Source of the DNA: Gilliamella sp. Lep-s35
GTDB lineage: Bacteria; Pseudomonadota; Gammaproteobacteria; Enterobacterales; Orbaceae
NCBI RefSeq assembly: GCF_009795845.1
Contig: NZ_WTEX01000005.1
Location: forward strand, 78,012-142,011
Direction of reading: 5' to 3'
Length of the DNA: 64,000 bases
Shown here: piece after piece, positions 47,951 to 56,473 of the stretch
Layout: each line of letters opens with the position of its first letter
How positions within the stretch are numbered: the stretch's first letter is position 1
Position numbers and translations under genes: made by a program
Notes under the pieces: generated by a model
Told to the model about the DNA's origin: nothing
Databases searched by the model: none
Seen by the model: the letters and a program-made list of their open reading frames with translations, nothing else

Positions 47951-48907
47951 TTAACTCTTCTTATTTAATCGATGTTCGATTGCATTCATTAACATGCCAG
48001 TGATTGAAAGGTCAGGATTAGCTGCTTCAATTTCACGAACACAAGTTGGACTGGTGACGTTAATTTCGGTTAACTTATCACCAATAATATCAAGTCCTAC
48101 AAACAGTAAGCCCTTTTCTTTTAAAACGGGGGCGATGCTTTTAGCAATGTGCCAATCGCTTTCGCTTAATGCTCTAACTTCGCCATGGCCGCCTGCAGCA
48201 AGGTTGCCACGTGTTTCGCCTTTTTGTGGAATTCGAGCTAAACAGTAAGGAACTGGTTCACCATCAACCACTAAAACACGCTTATCGCCATCTTTAATGG
48301 CTGGAATAAAATTTTGAGCCATGCAATAACGTGTATTATGTTCGGTTAACGTTTCAATAATGACTGAAACATTCGGATCGCCTTGTTTGATTCTAAAAAT
48401 TGACGATCCGCCCATACCATCTAATGGCTTTAAAATGATGTCGTTATGTTTTTGGAAAAATGCTTTAATTTGCTTTGTTTGTCGGGTAACTAGCGTTTGC
48501 GGAGTAAACTGCGCAAACCAAGCGGTAAACAGTTTTTCGTTACAATCACGCAGGCTTTGTGGTTTATTGACCACTAATACACCTTTTGCCTCGGCTCTTT
48601 CTAGGATATAAGTGGCATAAATAAACTCAGTATCAAAAGGGGGATCTTTACGCATTAAAATCGTATCAAGGTCACTAAGTGCAATGGTCTGTTCTTGCCC
48701 AAACTCAAACCAATGATCTTTATCGTTATAAACCGTCAAAGAGCGAGTTGTGGCATAAGCTTCGCCTGTGTCTAAAAAAAGATCGTTCATTTCAATATAA
48801 AAAAGCTCATAACCGCGTTTTTGTGCCTCAAGCAACATAGCAAAACTGGTGTCTTTTTTAATATTGATATGGCTAATTGGATCCATAACAATACCAAGCT
48901 TAATCAT
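47951..48907 (-). CDS. gshB: Glutathione synthetase
   Basis: GshB joins gamma-glutamylcysteine and glycine using ATP. ATP-grasp motifs are present: LGIVMDPISHINIKKDTSFA near the start, MRKDPPFDTEFIYATYILE, LKPLDGMGGSSIFR, GEPVPYCLARIPQKGETRGN and the C-terminal EINVTSPTCVREIE. The length of 318 residues matches E. coli (316). Together with ggt and grxA it shows that the organism uses glutathione. Confidence 0.97.
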   Translation of the reverse strand: MIKLGIVMDPISHINIKKDTSFAMLLEAQKRGYELFYIEMNDLFLDTGEAYATTRSLTVYNDKDHWFEFGQEQTIALSDLDTILMRKDPPFDTEFIYATYILERAEAKGVLVVNKPQSLRDCNEKLFTAWFAQFTPQTLVTRQTKQIKAFFQKHNDIILKPLDGMGGSSIFRIKQGDPNVSVIIETLTEHNTRYCMAQNFIPAIKDGDKRVLVVDGEPVPYCLARIPQKGETRGNLAAGGHGEVRALSESDWHIAKSIAPVLKEKGLLFVGLDIIGDKLTEINVTSPTCVREIEAANPDLSITGMLMNAIEHRLNKKS

Positions 48908-48949
48908 GGTGACTCCTTATTGATTTTTGGTTTTAGCGAATAGTGAATT

Positions 48950-48965
48950 GATAATATATATTATC
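48950..48965. promoter_or_regulatory. 16-bp perfect palindrome upstream of gshB
   Basis: GATAATATATATTATC is perfectly self-complementary and lies 43 bases before the gshB start in the 195-base rsmE-gshB gap. The position suits an operator or promoter element, but in AT-rich DNA such palindromes can arise by chance. Confidence 0.35.
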
Positions 48966-49102
48966 CTATACTTGCTCATTGAATTAGTTTGAACAAACTA
49001 TAGCTGTCGCGCTAAAGCATTATTAAAAGTGTACTTTCAACTATCATACTCGTTACCGATTAAGATGCAAAGTAAACATTAGTTATATTGGATTAATTTA
49101 TA

Positions 49103-49828
49103 TTAACCCAAATCACCAAAATGCACTTGTAAAGCGGTTAAAGCCGTTAATGCCGCTGTTTCGGTACGTAACACGCGTGGACCAAGCAAAATATCGGTAA
49201 ATTGATAACGATGAGTCATACTAATTTCACTGTCCGACAGCCCACCTTCAGGGCCAATTAATAAACTAATATCTTTTTTAGCATTCGGTAACTGCTTAAT
49301 ACCATGTTTTGCTTTAGGGTGCAGATTTAAGCGTAGCTGCGTTTTTAAACTTGCGCACCAAGCTTCAAGTTTAGTCACTGGGTGAATTATGGGCACGACA
49401 TTACGACCACATTGTTCACAAGCTGAAATTACAATCTTTTGCCATTGTTGAACTTTTTTATCTAGTCTTTCGGTATCGAGTTTCACACCGCAACGTTCAG
49501 AAAGTAGGGGAGTAATACTTGTTACACCTAATTCAACTGATTTTTGAATGGTAAATTCCATTTTCTCACCACGAGAAATAACTTGCCCTAAATGAATGTT
49601 TAAAGGCGATTCACGGTCATCAGTTATTGTTAAAGCGGTTTTCACCGTGACTGATTTTTTATTAACTTCATGGATAACGGCAGGAGTGATTTGATTCGAA
49701 CCATCAAATAAAATAATATTTTCGCCGACTTTCATTCGCAAAACGCGAATAAGGTGATTAAAGGCGTTATCATCTAACGTAATAATACTATTTTGGGTAA
49801 TTGTAAATGGTTGAAAAATTCGTGTCAT
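49103..49828 (-). CDS. rsmE: 16S rRNA m3U1498 methyltransferase
   Basis: The SPOUT-fold methyltransferase has the N-terminal PUA-like part RIFQPF and [39 protein letters not shown] and the SAM-binding knot [14 protein letters not shown], then [16 protein letters not shown], complete the family set. I start at ATG 49828 (MTRIFQPF) because the extra nine residues from 49855 have no family support. It heads the minus-strand run rsmE-gshB-GNAT-yqgE-ruvX-purM. Confidence 0.95.
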   Translation of the reverse strand: MTRIFQPFTITQNSIITLDDNAFNHLIRVLRMKVGENIILFDGSNQITPAVIHEVNKKSVTVKTALTITDDRESPLNIHLGQVISRGEKMEFTIQKSVELGVTSITPLLSERCGVKLDTERLDKKVQQWQKIVISACEQCGRNVVPIIHPVTKLEAWCASLKTQLRLNLHPKAKHGIKQLPNAKKDISLLIGPEGGLSDSEISMTHRYQFTDILLGPRVLRTETAALTALTALQVHFGDLG

Positions 49829-49924
49829 AATTGCTAGTCTTAAAATATATTGCAATAAATTATAGCGTAATTTACTAAGATTCGGTAATCTCTATTTAAA
49901 TAAACTAAGTTTTTGGAATCTAGC

Positions 49925-50293
49925 ATGAATACACATAGCAACGATAGGGTATTAATTGAAGGGTTAACGGTTTTAACCACTATAGGTGTTTACGAGTGGG
50001 AAAAGACCATCAAACAAAAACTGATACTCGATCTCGAAATGGCATGGAATAATAAACCCGCAGGCGAAAGCGATAATGTTTCACTTTGTTTAGATTACTT
50101 TCTAGTTAGCCAAGCTATCACTCAATTTATTGAATCAAACCAATTTGAATTGATCGAATCGGTAGCTGAAAACATTGCCAAATTAATCATACAAAAATTT
50201 GCGGTGCAATGGCTAAAAATCAAAGTCTCTAAACCGAGCGCAATTGCTAATGCCAATAATGTTGCAGTGGTGATTGAACGTACGGCAAATTAA
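49925..50293 (+). CDS. folB: Dihydroneopterin aldolase
   Basis: FolB converts dihydroneopterin to 6-hydroxymethyl-dihydropterin in folate synthesis. The sequence L.VLTTIGVYEWEKTIKQKL, LDLEMAW, LIESVAENIA and IKVSKPSAIANANNVAVVIE parallels E. coli FolB. The Tyr usually found in LSYxxI is present as LDYFLV. I start at ATG 49925. TTG 49913 is in frame but has no family support. It is divergent from rsmE. Confidence 0.92.
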   Translation: MNTHSNDRVLIEGLTVLTTIGVYEWEKTIKQKLILDLEMAWNNKPAGESDNVSLCLDYFLVSQAITQFIESNQFELIESVAENIAKLIIQKFAVQWLKIKVSKPSAIANANNVAVVIERTAN

Positions 50294-50323
50294 AACAACT
50301 AGCTGGTTAAAAAGGCAATAATA

Positions 50324-51324
50324 ATGACAAACCTTAAACAAGATCCAACGACTAAAAAAATACGCCAAACAGCTAAAGGCCTTAGGTATGATGGCTCGTT
50401 TAAAATCAAAATAGGCGAATTTATACGTTGGCGTTTAGCGCGTAGAGTCTTACCACCTAAAGCAGGTTATTACGCTTTTAATCAATCATGGTCTGAACCA
50501 ATAGATCTTAGCTTGCCTGATAATAGGGTTTGGTGGATTGGTCACTCGACAACCTTAATTCGTTTAAACGGCAAATGATATTGACTGATCCCATCTTTTT
50601 TAAACGCGCTTCGCCATCGCAATTAATTGGCCCAAAACGCCGCACACCACCCGCTTTAAGCATCAGGCAATTACCACAAATTGATTTTATTGTCATATCA
50701 CATAACCATTATGATCACCTTGACTATCATAGCATTCGCCAATTACTGGCTCGTTTTCCTAATATTGTAATAATGGTTCCTATGGGGTTAAAAAGAGCCT
50801 TGCTAAAATGGGGTGCTAAGCATGTTGTAGAATTAGATTGGTGGGATTGTGTCACGGTTGATGGACTTTGTTTTTCGGCCACACCTGCTAGGCACTGGAG
50901 TAATCGTAGCTTGTTTAATGTAAATAAATCCTTGTGGTGTGGTTGGGTGGTTCAATCTAATATTGATAATCAAAAGCAATTAAAAACGCTCTATTTTATG
51001 GGCGATACATGTTATTCGCCTGAATTAAAAGAGATAGCTAAACGCTTTCCGTCAATTGATTTGGCTTTAATCCCTATTGGCGCTTATGCACCACGTTGGT
51101 ATATGCAATCACAACATATTGCCCCCAAACAAGCTGTACAATTATATGACGAACTCAATTGTCATTGTGCAATAGCTATTCATTGGGGGGCATTTGAGCT
51201 AGCTGATGAACCATTAGATGAACCTGCACAATTATTAAATGCCTACAAAGGTAATCGCTCTTTTCATCTAATAAAAATAGGCGGTAGCCAAGCTATTAAT
51301 CGTATTGATTCTGAAGTAGAATAA
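50324..51324 (+). pseudogene. Metallo-beta-lactamase-fold hydrolase (UlaG/NAPE-PLD-like), frameshifted
   Basis: Two frames together encode one protein. 50324-50578 gives MTNLKQDP to WWIGHSTTLIRLNGK and then a stop. The +1-shifted frame continues from about 50573 with MILTDPIFFKRASPSQLIGP, the metal-binding SHNHYDHLD, FMGDTCYSPELKEI and HWGAFELADEP to 51324. Family members read straight through NGK.ILTDP, so one base is missing near 50575-50577. This is either a true inactivating deletion or a sequencing error in the A run. Its last 96 bases lie in the directly repeated segment. Confidence 0.85.
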
Positions 51325-51348
51325 TTCAAATAAAAACAAACGTAATAC
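51229..51348 (+). repeat. 120-bp direct repeat, copy A (3' end of the MBL gene)
   Basis: It is identical to 53033-53152 except for one C/T difference (51282 against 53086). It covers the last 31 codons, the stop and 24 bases downstream of the metallo-beta-lactamase-fold gene. The two copies enclose 1,684 bases carrying the secreted lectin-like gene. Confidence 0.95.
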
Positions 51349-51727
51349 GTGTAACGACATTTATTTTATTAAAGTTTTTATTTAACGTTTTTTAACTAAA
51401 ACACATCTCTTTACAACTGCTTACAAAAAATTAATAAAAAACTGGTTTTTTAGTGTTTAAGCGATTACAATTTAGTCCTCCTTTAACAAGGGGAGAGCTC
51501 ATTAAATGAGCGTTCAATTATAAAAAAATAAAATAAAACAAACAATTATTTGACAGGTAGAATATTATGTACTATCATATTACCAAACACCAAACACCAA
51601 ACACTGCCAGTCTTATGCCCTAAATCTACTTCAGTTTTATCATAGCCGAAACCATACTCAGCTCTTATTTTTATCACCCAACCCCATAGAATCGCTGGCG
51701 TTATCGGTACAATTACCTTCAAGGATA
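51325..51727. other. 403-base leader region of the lectin-like gene
   Basis: The region holds the end of repeat copy A, a palindrome GCTCATTAAATGAGC (51497-51511), an 18-codon open frame from ATG 51567 to a TAA at 51621, and the ACCAAAC repeats. The reading frame of the lectin-like gene is open without a stop from 51554 onward, but contains no ATG. Confidence 0.6.
51582..51602 (+). repeat. Three tandem ACCAAAC heptamers (possible phase-variation tract)
   Basis: ACCAAAC occurs three times without interruption at 51582-51588, 51589-51595 and 51596-51602. The tract begins 12 bases after an ATG (51567-51569) with AGG-type ribosome sequence upstream. With three units the ATG frame ends at 51623. 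Adding one unit, or losing two, would fuse it to the open frame of the secreted protein. Confidence 0.6.
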
Positions 51728-52813
51728 TTGCTGATTTTCAAGTTATTATCTAGGTCATTGCTTGTTTTTGCCATATCATTCACATTATTATTGTCGTTTT
51801 TATGCAGCGCGCCGGTATTGGCAGGCCAAAACAGTAATAATCGCGGTGATGCCATAATATTGCCACCATCAAAATGGGGTGAGGTCAAATTCGCAAAGCC
51901 GAATATGAAGAAGGGTTATACGGAGTATAGTACTGGTCGGCCTCAAGAGTTTTTTGGTCCACCTAATATATGGCACAAAGATAGGGGATTTTTACTTCAA
52001 TCAACCGATCCCGCATCATATCATCTTAATTTTCCAACAACAGGTGCTAATAATTTGTTTTTTGATTTAGTGATAGAAGGAGATGCCACTGACTTGATAT
52101 GGACACCAGTGACGCATGCGGGTATCACTGCCACGGTGACACCACTAACAGGATGTGATTATAATCAAGGTCAATATGATACCTCTCGCAACCGCTACTA
52201 TAACCATGAAGGTTGTTTTGTTGTGTATCGTGTTAAGTTAACCGGTCCATCGGCAATCGCACAAGGAAATAACGACATTCCAGCTCCAATTGCTAAGCCA
52301 AATTTACCACAGACCTTCGAGTTAGTGGGTAAAGACAGCGGAGGCAATGAAATAATCAAATATGGTTTTCAGTTAAGGCAGTGGTTTGTCAGTAGAGCAA
52401 AGTGGTCCGTCTATTCAGAACAATTAGCTTGGTGTAATGGTTTAGGTTATCGCATGCCACAAATAAAGGATTTAACTAACGCGGGTAATTTTTTTTATAG
52501 AGACGAAGCCTTAGGCAATGTAGGTGGTACGCCATCGTCAAATAGTAGCAATTACACTCGAGTTATAGGAGGAGGCTTTTTGGGTGAATGGGGAGATTTT
52601 GGAAAATATTATCCTGGAGTGGACCCTATTAGTGGATATGTCTGGACGAGCAATACCAGACCCTACGACGGCGGAAGCAGAAGTCGCATCAGTCGGTTCG
52701 CTATCCTTTCTTGGCTCGGGGAGGTGGACCACCAGCCTTGTGATTCATCTGATCCAAGCGACTTTTTTTGTCATAATTACTACCATTATGGCGTTGTTTG
52801 CGTTACACCTTAG
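51728..52813 (+). CDS. Secreted C-type-lectin-like protein related to invasin/intimin C-termini
   Basis: A hydrophobic signal segment (residues about 8-32, ending APVLA) precedes a mature protein of about 330 residues. The first part (about 35-185) is beta-rich with two Cys and no family I can name. The last part (about 200-361) has WSVYSEQLAWCNGLGYRMPQ, GYVWTSN, paired cysteines and a final VVCVTP. This is the layout of lectin-like domains at the C-terminus of enterobacterial invasins. There is no membrane anchor or autotransporter barrel. The start is abnormal: TTG 51728 has AAGGA only two bases away, and the frame is open farther upstream. It may be OFF by frameshift. Confidence 0.65.
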   Translation: MLIFKLLSRSLLVFAISFTLLLSFLCSAPVLAGQNSNNRGDAIILPPSKWGEVKFAKPNMKKGYTEYSTGRPQEFFGPPNIWHKDRGFLLQSTDPASYHLNFPTTGANNLFFDLVIEGDATDLIWTPVTHAGITATVTPLTGCDYNQGQYDTSRNRYYNHEGCFVVYRVKLTGPSAIAQGNNDIPAPIAKPNLPQTFELVGKDSGGNEIIKYGFQLRQWFVSRAKWSVYSEQLAWCNGLGYRMPQIKDLTNAGNFFYRDEALGNVGGTPSSNSSNYTRVIGGGFLGEWGDFGKYYPGVDPISGYVWTSNTRPYDGGSRSRISRFAILSWLGEVDHQPCDSSDPSDFFCHNYYHYGVVCVTP

Positions 52814-52856
52814 CGTTTAGCGCTTTGTCCTAAATCAGGGCTATGCTATTGCAGTT

Positions 52857-52884
52857 AGCTACCGCAACATCGGTAGCTTATTTT
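52857..52884 (+). terminator. Terminator of the lectin-like gene
   Basis: AGCTACCG and CGGTAGCT form an eight-bp stem with a six-base loop, followed by TATTTT. It lies 43 bases after the stop codon. The remaining 52885-53032 shows no gene. Confidence 0.75.
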
Positions 52885-53032
52885 AAAGCCCAAATCATTT
52901 TAGCAAAAAAATGTTATAAAACACATTGATTTTATTATTGTTTTTATGGTGGTGGTATTTATTGCTTAGGTGTTTAAATCACTCCTATTTTTTGTATACA
53001 ATTTGTGGGGAGTTCGCTATTAGGAGCCTTTG

Positions 53033-53152
53033 CAATTATTAAATGCCTACAAAGGTAATCGCTCTTTTCATCTAATAAAAATAGGTGGTAGCCAAGCTAT
53101 TAATCGTATTGATTCTGAAGTAGAATAATTCAAATAAAAACAAACGTAATAC
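53033..53152 (+). repeat. 120-bp direct repeat, copy B
   Basis: This second copy of 51229-51348 differs by one base. It encodes only the last 31 codons of the metallo-beta-lactamase-fold protein, so it is a tail fragment. It ends about 40 bases before the small lipoprotein gene. Confidence 0.95.
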
Positions 53153-53193
53153 CGTTTATTATTTCAATGCGTTTGCCAAAAAAGGAGGAGCAA

Positions 53194-53400
53194 ATGAAAT
53201 CAGCCATTATTGGGATGTCTTGTTTAATGTTTAGCTTAGCATTAGTCGGATGTGGTGGCAAAAACGACGAAGGTAAGACCTATCATTGGTCAAAAGCCCA
53301 CGGAGTTTTAGAAGATTGCCGTGGTGTTATGAATAAATCACAACAATGTGAAGCTAATTCAAATAATCAGCAATATTTATTCAAAATCGATAAATACTAA
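53194..53400 (+). CDS. Small EexN-like lipoprotein
   Basis: The 68-residue product starts MKSAIIGMSCLMFSLALVGC with a clear lipobox (LVGC) and a very strong ribosome site, AAAGGAGGAG, seven bases upstream. The mature part is about 48 residues with two further Cys in EDCRGV and QQCEAN. The layout (short lipoprotein, YHW...L..C.......C.AN) resembles the EexN family associated with plasmid entry exclusion, but also occurs in small chromosomal lipoproteins. I rate that match as weak. It is two bases from the EamA-type gene. Confidence 0.65.
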   Translation: MKSAIIGMSCLMFSLALVGCGGKNDEGKTYHWSKAHGVLEDCRGVMNKSQQCEANSNNQQYLFKIDKY

Positions 53401-53401
53401 T

Positions 53402-53830
53402 ATGAGTGCATGGCTTATTTATGCGTTACTTTCCGCTATTACTGCGGCAAGTGTTGCTATTTTAGGAAAAATTGGCTTGCAACACCTTGATGCCAACACC
53501 GCAACTGCCATTCGTGCTATTGTTATGGCCATTTTTTTAGTTGGCGTTGTGGTTGTACAAGGTAAGCTTAACCTTATTAATACCTTTTTCAACGATAAAA
53601 AAGCTCTATTCATTATTGCGCTTAGTGGTATTGCTGGTGCGCTCTCTTGGTTATTTTACTTTATGGCAATAAAAGAAGGTAAAGTGTCACAAGTTGCGCC
53701 AATTGATAAATTAAGTGTTGTGTTTGCGGTTGTGTTTGCTGTGGTTTTATTTGGTGAAAAGATCTCGTTATTAGCAGGGATTGGCGTTGCCATGATCGCG
53801 GCAGGTGCGATATTGGTTGCACTATTTTGA
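53402..53830 (+). CDS. EamA-family membrane protein (single-domain half-transporter)
   Basis: The 142-residue product has about five membrane segments covering nearly the whole length. MSAWLIYALLSAITAASVAI and then LGKIGL start the EamA domain, and VAPIDKLSVVFAVVFAVVLF with GEK near the end is the conserved carboxy half. Full DMT transporters carry two such domains, so this one should dimerise. The substrate is unknown. The ATG lies two bases after the lipoprotein stop, so the two are probably co-translated. Confidence 0.85.
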   Translation: MSAWLIYALLSAITAASVAILGKIGLQHLDANTATAIRAIVMAIFLVGVVVVQGKLNLINTFFNDKKALFIIALSGIAGALSWLFYFMAIKEGKVSQVAPIDKLSVVFAVVFAVVLFGEKISLLAGIGVAMIAAGAILVALF

Positions 53831-53860
53831 TATTAAATAGTGCATTAATCTGAACCTAGG

Positions 53861-55087
53861 CTACTTTAATAGCGCATTAAATAGCTCAACAGTAACAAGT
53901 TCACCTTTAGCTACATTGCCTCGTTCTTGTTCAAGCACAATAAAACAGTTTGCTTGATTAAATGATTGAGTAATATGCGAACCTTGCGCTCCAGTTGTAC
54001 TTACTTCTAATTCGCCCTGTGCATTGATTTGCAACATGCCACGTTGAAAGTCTAACCTACCGACAGTCTTTTTAAGATTTGTTGCTGTTTTAACTTTAAA
54101 GCTTAAATCTTTGGATGAATCTTCAAGCCCTGAAAGCGCCAAAATCAAAGGCTGCACTAATTGGTAAAATGTCACCAAGGTTGAAACAGGATTACCCGGC
54201 AAACCACAAAATAGCGCATTGCCGATTTTACCAAAAGCAAAAGGTTTGCCAGGTTTTATTGCCATTTTCCAAAAGTTGATTGTACCCAGCTCTTCTAAGG
54301 CTGTTTTGGTATAATCAGCATCACCGACTGAAACACCGCCGCTGGTTATCACCAAATCAGCCTGATTTGATGCACTTATCAACGCTTGTTTAATTTGGTT
54401 TGGATCATCAGCAATAATATCAAGATCAACAATTTCACAGTTAAGTTTGCTCAGTAATAATTTTAGCGTAAAGCGATTACTGTCATAAATAGCACCATTA
54501 CCTGACAACGGTTCACCGATTGGTGTTAATTCATTACCGGTTGATAAAATAGCGACTTTTAACTTTTTAAATACCACAAGTTCGCTCATGCCTAGCGTTG
54601 CTAGTGTCGATAGGGTTGGTACTGTTAATTTAGTTCCTTTGTTAATAATGATTGAACCTTGTTTAACATCTTCGCCCGTACGGCGGATATTATCGCCAGC
54701 TTTTACCTGACTTAAAAATGCAATACCCAAATCTGATTTTTCGGTTTGCTCTTGCATAACTACGGCATCGGCATCATTTGGCACAGGCGCACCTGTCATA
54801 ATGCGTAAACAAGTACCTTGTGGCCAATGAAGATTGCTTATATCATCGCCTGCAAAAATCGCACCTGCTAAGGGTAATAAGGTTGATTGCTTAAGATCCG
54901 CTAATCGAACCGCATAACCATCCATCGCAGAATTATCAAATTGTGGCACATTCATTGGTGAAATCACATTCTCAGCAGTGATTCGATCTAGCGCATCGAA
55001 CAATCCAATTTTTTCGTGAGTGAGTGATTTTATGGTTGATACGCTTTGTAGTACTTGCTGTTTGGCTTGTTGAAAAGTGAGTAACAT
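53861..55087 (-). CDS. moeA: Molybdopterin molybdenumtransferase MoeA
   Basis: MoeA inserts molybdenum into adenylylated molybdopterin. It has ENVISPMNVPQFDNSAMDGYA near residue 55, RIMTGAPVPNDADAVVMQE, the MoCF-domain motifs LSTGNELTPIGE and TSGGVSVGDADYTK, and GLPGNPVSTLVTF. The length of 408 residues is normal. The common partner moeB is absent here. It complements modABC/modEF at 37.7-42.4 kb, so the organism both takes up molybdate and builds the cofactor. Confidence 0.96.
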   Translation of the reverse strand: MLLTFQQAKQQVLQSVSTIKSLTHEKIGLFDALDRITAENVISPMNVPQFDNSAMDGYAVRLADLKQSTLLPLAGAIFAGDDISNLHWPQGTCLRIMTGAPVPNDADAVVMQEQTEKSDLGIAFLSQVKAGDNIRRTGEDVKQGSIIINKGTKLTVPTLSTLATLGMSELVVFKKLKVAILSTGNELTPIGEPLSGNGAIYDSNRFTLKLLLSKLNCEIVDLDIIADDPNQIKQALISASNQADLVITSGGVSVGDADYTKTALEELGTINFWKMAIKPGKPFAFGKIGNALFCGLPGNPVSTLVTFYQLVQPLILALSGLEDSSKDLSFKVKTATNLKKTVGRLDFQRGMLQINAQGELEVSTTGAQGSHITQSFNQANCFIVLEQERGNVAKGELVTVELFNALLK

Positions 55088-55225
55088 AAAAGTGAGCAGT
55101 CCTTATATTTACCAATCTGTTATTAAAACGCTTGACAAGAAGTTTTAGGAAACACCTGCGTTTAAGTAAAAAAATTTATTTTATCTTAATGTTAACTTAA
55201 TATTAATTAGTTATATAAAGTCAAT

Positions 55226-55251
55226 ACAAAAACGTCGCCAAAAGGCGACGT
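55226..55251 (-). terminator. Terminator of ychF
   Basis: On the minus strand ACGTCGCC, a TTTT loop, GGCGACGT and a run of T form a textbook rho-independent terminator, 12 bases after the ychF stop. Confidence 0.9.
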
Positions 55252-55262
55252 AAAATAATCAA

Positions 55263-56354
55263 CTATACATTAAATAAGAAATTCATAATATCGCCATCTT
55301 GCACGATATAATCCTTACCTTCGGCGCGCATTTTGCCGGCCTCTTTAGCACCTTGCTCACCGCCGTATTTAATAAAATCATCAAAAGCGATGGTTTGCGC
55401 ACGAATAAAGCCTTTCTCAAAATCGGTATGAATTTTGCCTGCTGCTTGTGGAGCTGTATCACCAACCGAAATGGTCCAAGCACGAACTTCTTTAACGCCT
55501 GCGGTAAAATAAGTTTGCAGATTAAGCAAGCTATACCCAGCACGAATTACACGGTTTAAACCGGGTTCGGTTAGGCCTAAATCTTGCATAAACTCATCAC
55601 GATCATCGTCATCAAGCTCAGAAAGTTCTGCTTCAATTGCCGCACAAACTGGCACTACAACCGCCTTTTCTTGTTCTGCTATTGCTTTAACTTTATCTAA
55701 ATAAGGGTTATTTTCAAAACCATCTTCATTCACATTGGCAATGTACATAGTTGGTTTTAACGTTAAAAAACTAAGGTATTTGATGGCTTCAAGTTCTTCT
55801 TTGCTAAGATCTAATAAGAGTAGCTTTTTGCCTTGCTCAAGATGAGGTAAACACTTTTCAAGGATTTCCACCTCAAATTTGGCGTCTTTATCGCCACCTT
55901 TTGCGCGTTTTTGTTGGCGAGTGATTGCTCGTTCACACGCTTCAAGATCGGCTAATGCTAGCTCGGTATTGATAATTTCGATATCTTCAGCAGGATCGAT
56001 TTTACCCGCAACGTGGACAATGTTCTCGTTTTCAAAACAACGCACAACATGCCCAATGGCTTCGGTTTCACGAATATTGGCTAAAAATTGATTGCCAAGG
56101 CCTTCACCTTTTGACGCCCCTTTAACAAGGCCTGCAATATCAACAAACTCCATTGTTGTTGGCAAAGTGCGTTGTGGTTTAACAATTTTAGCTAGCTCAT
56201 CTAAACGTGGATCGGGCATCGGCACAACCCCAGTATTTGGCTCGATAGTACAAAACGGAAAGTTAGCTGCCTCAATGCCTGCTTTAGTTAGTGCGTTAAA
56301 AAGCGTTGACTTACCTACATTCGGTAATCCGACAATCCCACATTTAAATCCCAT
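55263..56354 (-). CDS. ychF: Redox-regulated ATPase YchF (Obg family)
   Basis: YchF is a ribosome-associated P-loop NTPase that prefers ATP. G1 is [18 protein letters not shown]3 [10 protein letters not shown], the altered G4 region is YIANVNEDG, and a C-terminal TGS domain is marked by VREVRAWTI and the ending [10 protein letters not shown]. The 363 residues equal the E. coli protein. Strong minus-strand coding content explains several long opposite-strand frames. Confidence 0.97.
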   Translation of the reverse strand: MGFKCGIVGLPNVGKSTLFNALTKAGIEAANFPFCTIEPNTGVVPMPDPRLDELAKIVKPQRTLPTTMEFVDIAGLVKGASKGEGLGNQFLANIRETEAIGHVVRCFENENIVHVAGKIDPAEDIEIINTELALADLEACERAITRQQKRAKGGDKDAKFEVEILEKCLPHLEQGKKLLLLDLSKEELEAIKYLSFLTLKPTMYIANVNEDGFENNPYLDKVKAIAEQEKAVVVPVCAAIEAELSELDDDDRDEFMQDLGLTEPGLNRVIRAGYSLLNLQTYFTAGVKEVRAWTISVGDTAPQAAGKIHTDFEKGFIRAQTIAFDDFIKYGGEQGAKEAGKMRAEGKDYIVQDGDIMNFLFNV

Positions 56355-56473
56355 ACTGTTTGTTACCTTTTGTTTTAAAGTGTCTTAAAAATAAGGGGCG
56401 ATTATATACTAAATTGTGCTATTTGTGCCAATATTCTTATCGATAGATCAAGCAATAAATGTCAGAATTACTC

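Noticed and set aside
47994..48611. Plus-strand open frames opposite gshB
   Set aside because: gshB is complete and conserved on the other strand. The opposite frames have no ribosome sites or recognisable domains.
51280..51288. GGCGGTAGC, the core of the RfaH ops element
   Set aside because: It lies inside the coding sequence of the metallo-beta-lactamase-fold gene (Gly-Gly-Ser-Gln codons), lacks the following GTG, and the second repeat copy has GGTGGTAGC. It is not upstream of a polysaccharide operon.
51582..51602. CRISPR-like or other spaced repeat array
   Set aside because: The ACCAAAC units are contiguous seven-base repeats without spacers, and no cas gene is present anywhere in the window.
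51658..51888. Minus-strand open frame opposite the start of the lectin-like gene
   Set aside because: It is antisense to the signal-peptide region, has Asn/Asp-rich low complexity, and the plus-strand frame has signal peptide, cysteines and a terminator.
55879..56388. Plus-strand open frames opposite ychF
   Set aside because: They are antisense shadows of a highly conserved gene, rich in Ser/Pro/Ala as expected for such shadows.
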